Assembly (NCBI GenBank): GCA_964058845.1
Contig: CAXKVR010000720.1
Span: forward strand, 1-19,002
Reading direction: 5' to 3'
From: Carex sylvatica
Lineage: Eukaryota > Streptophyta > Magnoliopsida > Poales > Cyperaceae
Length of the DNA stretch: 19,002 nucleotides
In this document: positions 8,548 through 19,002 of the stretch, one piece after another
Numbering within the stretch: position 1 is the stretch's first letter
Layout of the letters: the number at the start of each line of letters is the position of its first letter
Program-made: the position numbers and the translations under genes
The notes under the pieces: model-generated
Database searches by the model: none
What the model was told of the DNA's origin: nothing
What the model saw: only the letters and a program-made list of their open reading frames with translations

Positions 8548-11500
8548 GGTTTAAGGAGCACTATAGTAGGGTCTCCAGATGGTAAAATAATAGGGCATTT
8601 CGAACCCTAATACGACAATCCAATTGATAGTGTTCAGAGTACCCTAGTAGTTTCTCAATATGGCAAGATAATAGAGTATTTACAACCCTAATATAACATT
8701 GCCGTTGAAGGTTTTTGGAGCAATCTAGTAGCGTCTCCAGATGGCAAGATAATAGGACATTTACAACTCTAATACAACACTCCAATTGAAGGTGTTTGCA
8801 GCACTCTACTAGTGTCCCTACATTACAACATAATAGGACATTTACAACTCTAATACAACACTCCAATTGAAGGTGTTTGAAGTACTCTAGTAGTGTCCCC
8901 AGATGGCAAGATAATAGAGCATTTACAACCCTAATACAACACTCTAATTTAAGGGGTTTGGAGCCCTCTGGTAGTGTCCCTAGATGGCAAGATAAGAGCA
9001 TTTACAACCCTAATACAACGCTCCAATTGAAGTGTTTGGAGTACCTAGTAGTATCTCTAGATGACAAAATAATAGGGCATTTTCAACCTTAATACAACAC
9101 TCCAATTGATAGTGTTTGGAGCACTCTACTAGTGTCTCTAGATGACAAGATAAAAAGGCATTTACAATCCTAAAAAAAGACTCCAATTAATGGTGTTTGG
9201 AGCACTCTACTAGCGTCTCAATATGGAAAGATAATAGGGTATTTACAACCCTAATACAGCACTCCAATTGAAGGTATTTTGAGCACTCTAGTCGTGTCTC
9301 CATCTGGCAACACTCCAATTTATTTTGTTTGCAGAACTCTAGTATTGTCCCCAGATGGCAATATAATAGGGCATTTAGAAACTTAATACAACTCTCAAAT
9401 TGAAGGTGTTTGGAGCACTCTAGTAGTGTCCCTATATTGAAAATAATATGACCTTTACAAGCCTAATGCAATATTCCAATTGAATGTATTTGCAGCACTC
9501 TAGTAATGTCTCCAGATTGCAATATAATAGAGCATTTACAATCCTAATATAACACTCCAATTGAAGGTGTTTCGAGCACTCTTGTAGTATCTCTATATAG
9601 CATGATAATACGGCATTTACAACTCTAATACAACACTCAAATGGAAGGTGTTTGAACCACTCTAGTAGTACCTCTATATAGAAAGATAATAGGGCATTTA
9701 CAACCCTAATAAAACACACCAATCGATTGTGTTTGGAGCACTCTAGCAGTGTTTGGAGCATTTAGAACCCAAAAACAACAGTCCAATTGAAGGTGTTTGG
9801 AGCACTCTAGTAGTATCTCTATATTGAAAATTATAGGACCTTTACAAGCCTAATACAACACTCCAATTGAATGTATTTGGAGCACTCCAGTAGTGTCACC
9901 ATATTGCAATATAATAGAGCATTTATAACCCTAATATAACACTTCAATTGAAGGTGTTTCGAGAACTCTAGTATAGCAAGATAATAGGGTATTTACAACC
10001 CAAATACAACACTCCAATTAAAGGTGTTTGGAGCACTCTAGTAGTGTCTCTCGATGGCAAGATAATAGGGCATTTACAACTCTAATACAACACTCAAATT
10101 GAAGGTGTTTGGAGCACTATAGTAGTGTTTTTATATGGCAAGATAATAGGGCATTTAGAACCCAAAAACAACAGTCCAATTGAAGGTGTTTGGAGCACTC
10201 TAGTAGTGTCTCTATATTGAAAATTATAGGACCTTTACAAGCCTAATACAACACTCCAATTGAATGTATTTGCAGCACTCCAGTAGTGTCACCATATTGC
10301 AATATAATAGAGCATTTATAACCCTAATATAACACTTCAATTGAAGGTGTTTCGAGCACTCTAGTAGTGTCTCTCGATGGAAAGATAATAGGGCATTTAC
10401 AACTCTAATACAACACTCAAATTGAAGGTGTTTGGAGCACTATAGTAGTGTTTTTATATGGCAAGATAATATGGCATTTACAACTCTAATACAACACTCG
10501 AATTGATGGTGTTTTGAGCACTCTAGTAGTGTCTCTATATGGCAAAATAATTGGGTATTTACAACTCTAATGCAACCGTCCAATCCAAGGTCTTCAGATC
10601 ACTATAGTAGTTTCTCTATATCGCAAGATAATAGGGCATTTACAACCCTAATACGACCCTCCAATTTAAGGTGTTTGTAGCACTTTAGTAATGTCCCCAT
10701 AGGGCAATATAATAGAGCATTTGCAACCCTAATATGAGACACTAATGGAAGGTGTTTCGAGCACTCTTGTAGTGTCTTTATATAGAAAAATAATAGGATA
10801 TTTACAACCCTAATACAACACTCCAACAGAAGGTGTTTGGAGCACTCTAGTAGTGCCTCCAGATGGCAAGATAATATGGCATTTACAACCCTAAATACAA
10901 CACTCCAATCGAAGGTGTTTGGAGCACTCTAGTAGTGTCTCTATATGGCAATATAATAGGGCATTTACAATCCTAATACAACACTCTAATTAACGGTGTT
11001 TGCCTCTAGTAGTGTCTCTATATGAAAAGATAATAGGGAATTTACAACCCTAATACAACACTCCAATCGAAAGTATTTGGAGCACTCTAGTAGTGTCTTC
11101 AGATGATAATAGGGCATTTACAACCTTGAAACAACACTCCAATTGATGGTGTTTGAAGCACTCTAGTAGCATCTCTATCTGGTAAGATAATAGGGCATTT
11201 ACAAACCTAAAATAACACTCCAATTGAAGGTGTTTGGTGCACTCTAGTAGTGCCTCTATATGGAAAGATAATATGGCATTTACAACCCTAATACAACACT
11301 CCAATAGAAGGTGTTTAGAGCACTCTAGTAGTGCCTCCAGATGGCAAGATAATAGGGCATTTAGAACCTTGAAACAACACTCTAGTGTCTCTATCAGGCA
11401 AGGTAATAGGGCATTTACAACCCTAAAACAACACTCCAATAGAAGGTGTTTGGTGCATTCTAGTAGTGTCTTTATATGGAAAGATAATTGAACATTTAAA

Positions 11501-12099
11501 ATCCTAATACAACATGCCAATTGAATGTATTAGCAGCACTCTCGTAGTGTCTCCAGATTGCAATATAATAGAGCAATGACAATCCTAATATAACACTCCA
11601 ATTGAAGGTGTTTAGAGCACTCTTGTAGTGTCTTCAGATGACAAGATAATAAGGTATTTACAACCCTAATACAATACTACAATTGATGGTGTTTGAAGCA
11701 CTCTAGTAGTGCCTCTATATAGAAAGATAATAGGGCATTTACAACCCTAATACAACACTCCAATGGAAGGTGTTTGGAGCACTCTAGTAGTGTTTCCAAA
11801 TGACAAGATAATAAAACATTAACAACCTTGAAACAACACTCCAATTGATGGTGTTTGGAGCACTCTAGTAGCGTCCCCATCATGCAAGAAAATAGGGCAT
11901 TTACAACCCTAACGCAACAATCCAATAGATGGTGTTTTGAACAATCTAGTAGTGTCTCTATAGGGTAAGCTAATAGGGCATTTACAACCCTAATACAACA
12001 CTCTAATTATAGATGTTTGGAGCACTCTAGTAATGTCCCCAGATTGCAAGATAAAATGACATTTACAACAATAATACAACACGACAATTGAAGGTGTTT

Positions 12100-13071
12100 G
12101 GAGCATTCTAGTAGTGTCTTTTTATGGAAAGATAATAGGGCATTTATAACTCTAATACAACATTCCAATTGAATGTATTTGTAGCACTCTAGTAGTGTCT
12201 CCAGATTGCAATATAATAGAGCATTTACAACCCTAATATAACACTCCAATTGAAGATGTTTCGAGCACTCTTGTAGTGTCTCTATATAGCAAGATAATAG
12301 GGCATTTACATCCCTAATACAACACCCCAATGGAAGGTGTTTGGAGCACTTTAGTAGTGTTTCCAAATGGCAAGATAATTTGTCATTTAGAACCCTAATA
12401 CAACACTCCAATTGAAGGTGTTTGGAGCATTCTAGTAGTGTCTTGATATGGAAAGATAATAAGGCATCTACAACTCTAATACAACATTCCAATTGAATGT
12501 ATTTGTAGCACTCTAGTACTGTCTCCAGATTGCAATATAATAGAGCATTCACAACCTTAATATAACACTCCAATTGAAGGTGTTTCGAGCACTCTTGTAG
12601 TGTCTCTATATAGCAAGATAATAGGGCATTTACAACCCTAATACAACATCCCAATGAAAGGTGTCTGGAGCACTCTAGTAGTGTTTCCAAATGGCAAGAT
12701 AATTTGGCATTTACATCCCTAATACAACACTCCAATCGAATGTGTTTGGAGCACTCTAGTATTGTCTCTATATTGAAAATAATAGGACCTTTACATGCGT
12801 AATACAACATTCCAATTGAATGTATTTGCAGCACTCTAGTAGTGTCTCCCCATTGCAACATAATAAAGCATTTCCAACCCTAATATATCACTCCAATTGA
12901 AGGTATTTCGAGCACTCTTGTAGTGTCTCTATATAGCATGATAATAGGGCATTTACAACCCTAATACAACACTCAAATGGAATGTGTTTGAACCACTCTA
13001 GTAGTACCTCTATATAGAAAGATAATAGGGCATTTATAATCCTAATAAAACACTCCAATCGATTGTGTTTT
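12100..13071. repeat. Higher-order repeat: three copies of a 324-bp tetramer
   Basis: Four variant units repeat in fixed order with a 324-bp (4 x 81) step. The first-unit marker begins at 12100, 12424 and 12748. The order is: a unit ending gaatgtattt, a unit with attgcaatataatagagc, a unit with tcgagcactcttgtag, and a unit that in the first two copies has agtagtgtttccaaatgg. In the third copy the fourth unit is a different variant (gtagtacctctatatagaaa). The same order of units occurs again near 9.41-9.75 kb. Confidence 0.75.
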
Positions 13072-15754
13072 GAGCACTCTAGTAGTGTCTCTATATGGCA
13101 AGATAATAGGGCATTTAGAACCCAAAAACAACAGTCCAATTATAGGTGTGTGTAGCACTCTAGTAGTGTCTCTATATTGAAAATCATAGGACCTTTACAA
13201 GCCTAATACAACACTCCAATTGAATGTATTTGCAGCACTCCAGTAGTGTCACCATATTGCAATAAAATAGAGCATTTATAACCCTAATACAACACTCCAA
13301 TCGAAGGTGTTTGGAGCACTATAGTAGTGTCTTCAGATGACAAGATAATAAGGCATTTACGACCTTGAAACAACACTCCAATTGATGGTGTTTGGAGCAC
13401 TCTAGTAGCGTCTCTATCTGGGAAGGTAATAGGGCATTTACAACCCTAATACAACACTCCAATTGAAGGTGTTTGGAGCACTCTAGTAGTGCCTCTATAT
13501 GGAAATGTAATAGGGCATTTACAACCCTAATACAACAGTCTAATTGAAGGTGTTTGGAGCACTCTAGTAGTGTCTTCAGATGACAAGATAACAGGGCATT
13601 TACAACTTTGAAACAACACTCAAATTGATAGTGTTTGGAGAACTCTAGTGGCATCTCTATGTGGCAAGGTAATGGGGCATTTACAACCCTAAGCCAACAC
13701 TACGATTGAAGGTGTTTGGAGCATTATAGTAGTGTCTCTATATAATAGGGCATTTACAACCCTAATACAACATCCAATTGAAAGTATTTACAGCACTCTA
13801 GTAGTGTCTCCAAATTATAATATAATAGGGCATTTACAACCCTAATACAACACTCCAATCGAAGGTCATTGGAGCACTCTAGTAGTGTCTCTACATAGCA
13901 AGATAATAGGGCATTTACAACCCTAATACAACACTTTAAATTGATGGTGTTTAGAGCACTCTAGTAGTGCCTCTATGTAGAATGATAATAGCGTATTTAT
14001 AACCCTAATACAACACTCCAATCGAAGGTGTTTGGAGCACTATAGTAGTGTCTTCAGATGACAAGATAATAGGGCATTTACCACCTTGAAACAACACCCC
14101 AATTGATGGTGTTTGGAGCACTCTAGTAGCGTCTCTATCTGGCAAGGAAATAGGGCATTTACAACCCTAAAACACCACTCCAATTGAAGGTGTTTGGAGA
14201 ATTCTAGTAGTGTCTTTATATTGAAAGATATTAGGGCATTTACAACTCTAATACAACATTACAATTGAATGCATTAGTAGCACTCTAGTAGTGTCTCCAG
14301 ATTCCAATATAATAGAGCATTTACAACCCAAATACAATACTACAATGGATGGTGTTTGAAGCACTCTAGTAGTGCCTCTATATTGAAAGATAATAGGGCA
14401 TTTACAACCCTAATACAACACTCCAATCGAAGGTGTTTCGTGCACTCTAGTAGTGCCAATATATTGAAAGATAATAGGGCATTTACAACCCTAATACAAC
14501 ACTCCAATCGAAGGTGTTTCGTGCACACTAGTAGTGTCTCTATATGGAAAGATAATAGGGCATTTACAACCCTAATACAAAACTCCAATGGATGGTGATT
14601 GGAGCACTCTAGTAGTGCTTCTATATGGAAAGATAATTGGGCATTTACAATCCTAATACAACACTGCAATCGAAGATGTTTCGAGCATTCTAGTAGTCTC
14701 TATATGGAAAGATAACAGGGCATTTACAACCCTAATACAACATTCCAATTGAATGTATTTGCAGCACTATAGTAGTGTCTCTAGATTGCAATATAATAGA
14801 CCATTTACAAACCTAATATAACACTCCAACTGAAGGTGTTTCGAGCACTCTTGTAGTGTCTCTGTATAGAAAGAAAATTGGGCATTTACAACCCTAATAC
14901 AACACTCCAATGGAAGGTGTTTTGAGTACTCTAGTAGTGTTTCCAGATGGCAAGATAATATGGCATTTACAACCCTAATAAAACATTCCAATCGTTGGTG
15001 TTTGCAGCACTCTAGTAGTGTTTTCGGATGACTAGATAATAAGGAATTTACAACCCTAATACAATACAACAATTGATGGTGTTTGAAGCACTCTAGAAGT
15101 GCCTCAATATATAAAGATAATAGGGCATTTAAAACCCTAAAATATCACTCCAATCGAAGGTGTTTGGAGTACTCTAGTAGCGTCTCCATCTGGCAAGGTA
15201 ATAGGACATTTACAACCCTAAAAAAACTCTCCAATTGGAGGTGTTTGGAGCACTCGAGTAGTGCCTCCAGATGGCAAGATAATAGGGCATTTACAACCTT
15301 GAAACAACACTCCAATTGATGGTGTTTGGAGCACTCTAGTAGCGTCTCTATCTAGCAAGGTAATAGGACATTTACAACCCTAAAAAAAATCTCCAATTGA
15401 AGGTGTTTGGAGCACTCGAGTAGTGCCTCCGGATGGCAAGATAATACGGCATTTACAACCTTGAAACAACACTCCAATTGATGGTGTTTGGAGCACTCTA
15501 GTAGCGTCTCTATCTGGCAAGGTAATAGGACATTTACAACCCTAAAACAACTCTCCAATTGAAGGTGTTTGGAGCATTCTAGTAGTGTCTTTATATGGAA
15601 AGATAATAGGGCATTTACAACCCTAATACAACATTCCAATTAAATGTATTTGCAGCACTCTATTAGTGTCTCCAGATTGCAATATAATACAGCATTTACA
15701 ACACTAATATAACACTCCAATTGAAGGTGTTTCGAGCACTCTTGTAGTGTCCCT

Positions 15755-16060
15755 TGTTGGATGTAAGCTTGTTGTATCATGCGATACAGCACACTAGAGA
15801 TCTTTTAGATTATTTTAAGATAGTAGTTTTATTTTGACAGATTTACTATTTGTTTGTTACCTTATCTGAGGTGTGGGAAAATAAGAAACCACATGGCAGT
15901 TTTAGTATTTTTATTTTAGGAGATTTTGTTTCCTTTATTTTTCATGTATTCAATTATAGATGTAATGAGAAAATCAGAAAATGGTGCGGCCTCACTTTGC
16001 ACCACAAAATCTCTCTTCTCTGAATATTATTCTGTGTTAAACTAATCTGTAAATCTGACA
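15755..16060 (+). repeat. 5' long terminal repeat (306 bp)
   Basis: It begins TGTTGGATGT immediately after satellite sequence and ends CTGACA two bases before the primer binding site, giving the standard TG...CA ends. Near its start is a short hairpin, TGTATC-ATGC-GATACA (15773-15788). The body is T-rich, as is usual for promoter and polyadenylation regions of copia LTRs. The exact U3/R/U5 borders cannot be set without the transcript or the 3' LTR. Confidence 0.85.
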
Positions 16061-16062
16061 TT

Positions 16063-16076
16063 TGGTATCAGAGCCA
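16063..16076 (+). other. Primer binding site for initiator methionine tRNA
   Basis: TGGTATCAGAGCCA is complementary to the 3' end of plant initiator tRNA-Met, the primer for minus-strand DNA synthesis in most plant copia elements. It lies two bases after the LTR and only three bases before the gag ATG at 16080. Confidence 0.93.
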
Positions 16077-16079
16077 AAT

Positions 16080-19002
16080 ATGAGTAACGATGGGATAGGA
16101 GGAACAACACAGGAGAGAATAGTAGTTAGAGGGGGAGGAGTACCAATTCAGTATCCGATGCTGAATGACACGAATTACAGTTTGTGGGCAATAAAAATGA
16201 AGATAATACTTCGAGCGCTTGGAGTATGGGATGCAGTAGAAGGTGAAGGTGTAGCTGACAAGGAAAAAGATCACGGGGCTTTTGCTGCAATATCGCAAGC
16301 AATTCCTGATTCGACCACTATGGCTATAGCAGATAAGCAAACTGCTAAAGAAGCTTGGCAGACAATCAAGCAGATGGCGGTTGGTGAAGATCGCGTCAAG
16401 AAGGCAAGGGCGCAAGTGCTGAAGAGACAATTTGATCGTCTGGTCATGTCAGACACAGCAAATCTGGTAGGGTTTTCACAACTGCTGATTAGTCTGGTTG
16501 GAGAAATGCGCTCCTTAGGAATGGAGTTGAAAGAAAGTACCATTGTTGAGAAGCTTTTTAGTGCAGTACCAGACAAGTTTTTACCCATAATCAGCACGAT
16601 TGAGCAGTGGGGTGACACATCCAACATGACAGTAGCCGAAGCAGTTGGGCGACTGAGAGTGTTCGAAGAAGGTCTGAAGGGCCGACATCAACACCAAGAA
16701 GAAGAGGATGAGAAGTTACTCCTCACTCGTGCACAGTGGGAGGCTCTGACATTGAAAGATAAGAAAGTTGGAGAAGTTGTTGACAGTAACTCAGGCAGCA
16801 ATCAAGAGAAGAAGCTGAGAAAGAAATTTGACAAATCTAAAATTAAATGCTTTAACTGCTCGGTCTATGGGCATTTTGCATCTGAGTGCAGAAAGCCGAG
16901 AAAGGAAAGGGCATTGATAGCAGAGAAGGAGGATGAAGAAGAACCAGTACTACTAATGCATCAGGTTGTTACTGGTGAAGAAGAAGAGTGCATCGAAACC
17001 AGTGCTGTGCAGATTGGGGAATTGCACTTAGGAACGCAACAAAACCATGTAGACAAATGTTGGTTTTTGGATTCTGGCGCCAGCAATCACATGACAGGTA
17101 GCTTAGAGCACTTTACTACCCTTGACACATGTGCTCATGGTGCAGTAAAATTAGGGGATGGGCGTCGAGTACATATAGGAGGCAGGGGTACTGTGTTGAT
17201 AGAAGGAAGGAATGGAGAACATAAGGCTTTGACTAATGTATATTACATCCCTAAACTGACGAGTAATATCATTAGTCTTGGCCAACTAGAAGAACAAGGG
17301 TGCAGAGTCAAAATGGAAAATGGTGAGCTACTGGTATTTGATACAGCTGGTAAATTGTTGATAAAGGTGAAGAGGTCAGCTAATAGGCTGTATGTGTTGA
17401 ACCTGGAATTAGCTAAACCAGTATGCTTAATGGCAAACACTGAATCTGAAGCATGGAGGTGGCACACTCGATTTGGACATGTGAATTTTCAAGCATTGAA
17501 AAGGATGAGTCAAGAAGGTTTGGTAGAAGGGTTACCACACATAAATCATGTAGAACAGTTATGCGAAGGATGTCTGATTGGCAAACAGCGCCGAGCATCA
17601 TTTCCAACTGCATCAAAGTATAGAGCAAGTGAGGTACTGGAGTTAGTACATGGTGATCTTTGTGGCCCCATACTGCCTCCAACATCAGCAGGCAACAGAT
17701 ATTTTCTGTTGTTAGTTGATGATCATAGCAGATACATGTGGATTGCACTTCTACCTAGCAAGGATAAGGCATTTTCACTGTTTAAAACTATCAAGGTGTC
17801 CGTTGAGGTTGAGCAAAATAAGAAACTGAAGGCATTTAGAACCGATAGGGGAGGTGAATTCAAATCTGTTGAATTTGAAGAATACTGTAAAGAGACAGGA
17901 GTTAAGAGATACATGACAACACCTTACTCACCTCAACAAAATGGAGTGGTTGAAAGAAGAAACCAAACAGTTGTGGGCATGGCTAGAAGCATGTTGAAAG
18001 CAATGAAGGTGCCTTTACAGTTTTGGGGAGAAGCTGTAACCACTGCTGTCTACATTCTAAATCGAACCTCAACCAAAAGTGTGGTAGGAATGACTCCCTA
18101 TGAAGCATGGTACAAACGAAAACCAGTAGTGCATCACATGCGCACTTTTGGGTGCCTTGTTCATGTCAAAACAGTAAGTGGGCATGTAAAGAAACTGGAA
18201 GATAGGAGCACAGCAATGGTTTTCTTCGGTTATGAGAAGGGATCAAAAGCATACCGAGCATACAATCCTGTTAACAAGAAAGTTGTGGTGACTAGAGATG
18301 CTGTCTTTGAAGAAGACAAACCATGGACATGGCCAGCAAATGATGAACAGGTGAATGAAACTGATGAGGCTAATGTCAGAGTGCCGTTTGAAATGCAGGT
18401 TGGTAATGATGAAATTACAACTGAGGCAAATGTCGAAGGATACGATCAGAATGGTGAAGAATCAGGTGTTGGAATGGCATTCACAGAGGGGCATGAAGAT
18501 GACAGCACTGATGGGCATGATGATGACAACAGTGCAATCTCAGAAGGAACCAGACGTTCACAGCAGACACCAGTCAGGCTGCGCAGTTTAGCAGACATAT
18601 ATGATGAAACAGAACCTGTCAGCTATCTAGGTGTGTGCATGATGGGTGTTGAAGAGCCAACAAGTTTTGATGAAGCAGACAGGGAAGAGAAGTGGAGGCT
18701 TGCTATGAAAGAAGAAATTGAATCAATTAACAGCAATGATACATGGAGTCTTGTGGAAGCTGTAAAGGGAAAAAAGGTAATTGGCCTTAAGTGGGTTTAC
18801 AAACTAAAGAAAGACTCAGAGGGAAAAATTGTGAAGCACAAGGCGCGCCTAGTTGCAAAAGGCTATGTGCAGCAGCAAGGTATTGACTTTGAGGAAGTGT
18901 TTGCACCAGTTGCCAGAATTGAGACCATAAGATTGATAGTTGCTCTAGCTGTGCAAGGAGGTTGGCTACTACATCATATGGATGTTAAGTCAGCATTTTT
19001 GA
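16080..19002 (+). CDS. Copia gag-pol polyprotein, partial (no stop before window end)
   Basis: An uninterrupted frame of 974 codons plus one base starts at ATG 16080, the first ATG after the primer site. In order: gag with NYSLWAIKMK and an UBN2-type region (to about residue 200); zinc knuckle CFNCSVYGHFASEC (C257, C260, H265, C270); aspartic protease DSGASNHMTG (catalytic D331); integrase zinc-binding residues H462, H467, C495 and C498; integrase core with D526 (HGDLCGP), D589 (TDRGGEF) and E625 (NGVVERRN), an exact DD35E spacing; an acidic linker; then reverse transcriptase from about residue 880 (DTWSLV, KWVYKLK, KARLVAKGY, FAPVAR, MDVKSAFL, first catalytic Asp D968). The YVDD box and RNase H lie past the edge. 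All visible key residues are present, so this part looks functional. Gag style suggests an Ivana/Oryco-like or related lineage, which is a guess. Confidence 0.93.
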   Translation, partial: MSNDGIGGTTQERIVVRGGGVPIQYPMLNDTNYSLWAIKMKIILRALGVWDAVEGEGVADKEKDHGAFAAISQAIPDSTTMAIADKQTAKEAWQTIKQMAVGEDRVKKARAQVLKRQFDRLVMSDTANLVGFSQLLISLVGEMRSLGMELKESTIVEKLFSAVPDKFLPIISTIEQWGDTSNMTVAEAVGRLRVFEEGLKGRHQHQEEEDEKLLLTRAQWEALTLKDKKVGEVVDSNSGSNQEKKLRKKFDKSKIKCFNCSVYGHFASECRKPRKERALIAEKEDEEEPVLLMHQVVTGEEEECIETSAVQIGELHLGTQQNHVDKCWFLDSGASNHMTGSLEHFTTLDTCAHGAVKLGDGRRVHIGGRGTVLIEGRNGEHKALTNVYYIPKLTSNIISLGQLEEQGCRVKMENGELLVFDTAGKLLIKVKRSANRLYVLNLELAKPVCLMANTESEAWRWHTRFGHVNFQALKRMSQEGLVEGLPHINHVEQLCEGCLIGKQRRASFPTASKYRASEVLELVHGDLCGPILPPTSAGNRYFLLLVDDHSRYMWIALLPSKDKAFSLFKTIKVSVEVEQNKKLKAFRTDRGGEFKSVEFEEYCKETGVKRYMTTPYSPQQNGVVERRNQTVVGMARSMLKAMKVPLQFWGEAVTTAVYILNRTSTKSVVGMTPYEAWYKRKPVVHHMRTFGCLVHVKTVSGHVKKLEDRSTAMVFFGYEKGSKAYRAYNPVNKKVVVTRDAVFEEDKPWTWPANDEQVNETDEANVRVPFEMQVGNDEITTEANVEGYDQNGEESGVGMAFTEGHEDDSTDGHDDDNSAISEGTRRSQQTPVRLRSLADIYDETEPVSYLGVCMMGVEEPTSFDEADREEKWRLAMKEEIESINSNDTWSLVEAVKGKKVIGLKWVYKLKKDSEGKIVKHKARLVAKGYVQQQGIDFEEVFAPVARIETIRLIVALAVQGGWLLHHMDVKSAFL

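Larger units (their letters stand above)
7491..15754. repeat. 81-bp satellite array, about 100 tandem units
   Basis: About 8.26 kb is built from one unit whose usual length is 81 bp. Landmarks in order are ggtgtttggagcactctagt, agtgtctctatatggcaaga, taatagggcatttacaaccc and taatacaacactccaattga. Units differ by substitutions and small indels, and named variants recur (ccagattgcaatata, tattgaaaat, tcgagcactcttgtag). The array starts abruptly at about 7491 inside the tail of the zinc-knuckle frame, and is cut at 15754 by the copia LTR in mid-unit, so it probably resumes beyond that element. Because 81 is 27 codons, frames stay open over many units on the minus strand (27-residue cysteine-rich repeat, longest 12007-12861, 284 aa) and partly on the + strand. 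I treat these as by-products. I did not recognise the family. Confidence 0.95.
15755..19002 (+). mobile_element. Ty1/copia LTR retrotransposon, 5' two-thirds
   Basis: A 5' LTR, primer binding site and gag-pol frame follow one another without gaps and run off the right edge. The domain order gag, protease, integrase, reverse transcriptase is the copia (Pseudoviridae) order, as opposed to gypsy. The element sits inside a satellite unit: sequence before 15755 reads gtagtgtccct, a known unit variant, so a 5-bp target duplication would be TCCCT at 15750-15754. The 3' LTR, polypurine tract, RNase H and second target copy are outside the window. The undamaged frame suggests a fairly recent insertion. 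Confidence 0.93.

Noticed and set aside
11234..11491. + strand open frames inside the satellite (also near 14356 and 15083) as repeat-protein genes
   Set aside because: They follow directly from a 27-codon unit that is stop-free in that phase, have no start context or promoter, and break wherever a unit carries an indel or TAG.
7491..15754. CRISPR-like array
   Set aside because: Units are contiguous and similar over their full length with no unique spacers, and the context is a plant nuclear genome.
16068..17914. Minus-strand open frames across gag-pol
   Set aside because: They lie opposite a continuous copia polyprotein frame with all its catalytic motifs.

Overview
The window looks like nuclear DNA from a flowering plant. 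It is AT-rich, has a spliced gene with GT/AG introns, a plant-type NF-YC histone-fold relic, a Ty1/copia element with the usual initiator-Met tRNA primer site, and a large tandem-repeat array. A zinc-knuckle reading frame in which the CCHC fingers precede a DUF4283-like region hints at a monocot, but this is weak; I cannot name the species.

Layout. (1) 1-1186: the last three exons of a HAD/FCP1-like phosphatase gene on the + strand, running in from the left. (2) 1187-4873: mostly AT-rich intergenic DNA. It contains a small 5'-UTR-like island (about 2540-2770) and a broken NF-YC-like gene on the minus strand (about 3031-3445), whose 5' end folds back into an inverted copy of itself. (3) 4874-7569: a 341-bp segment present twice in direct orientation; the second copy leads into a CCHC zinc-knuckle plus DUF4283-like reading frame interrupted by three in-frame stops, all TAG. 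(4) 7491-15754: about 8.26 kb of an 81-bp satellite, roughly 100 units, with local 3-unit (243 bp) and 4-unit (324 bp) higher-order repeats. The array begins inside the tail of the decayed zinc-knuckle frame. (5) 15755-19002: a Ty1/copia LTR retrotransposon inserted into a satellite unit. It has a 306-bp 5' LTR, a primer binding site and a gag-pol frame that stays open to the window edge, through gag, protease, integrase and the start of reverse transcriptase.

The genes do not form a pathway. One live-looking gene is followed by a zone of accumulating relics, satellite amplification and a comparatively fresh retrotransposon. The most unusual object is the 81-bp satellite. Each unit holds a telo-box-like AACCCTAA and a short hairpin, and its length keeps reading frames open. 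Its left edge is continuous with the 3' end of a coding-like frame, which suggests where the satellite may have come from.
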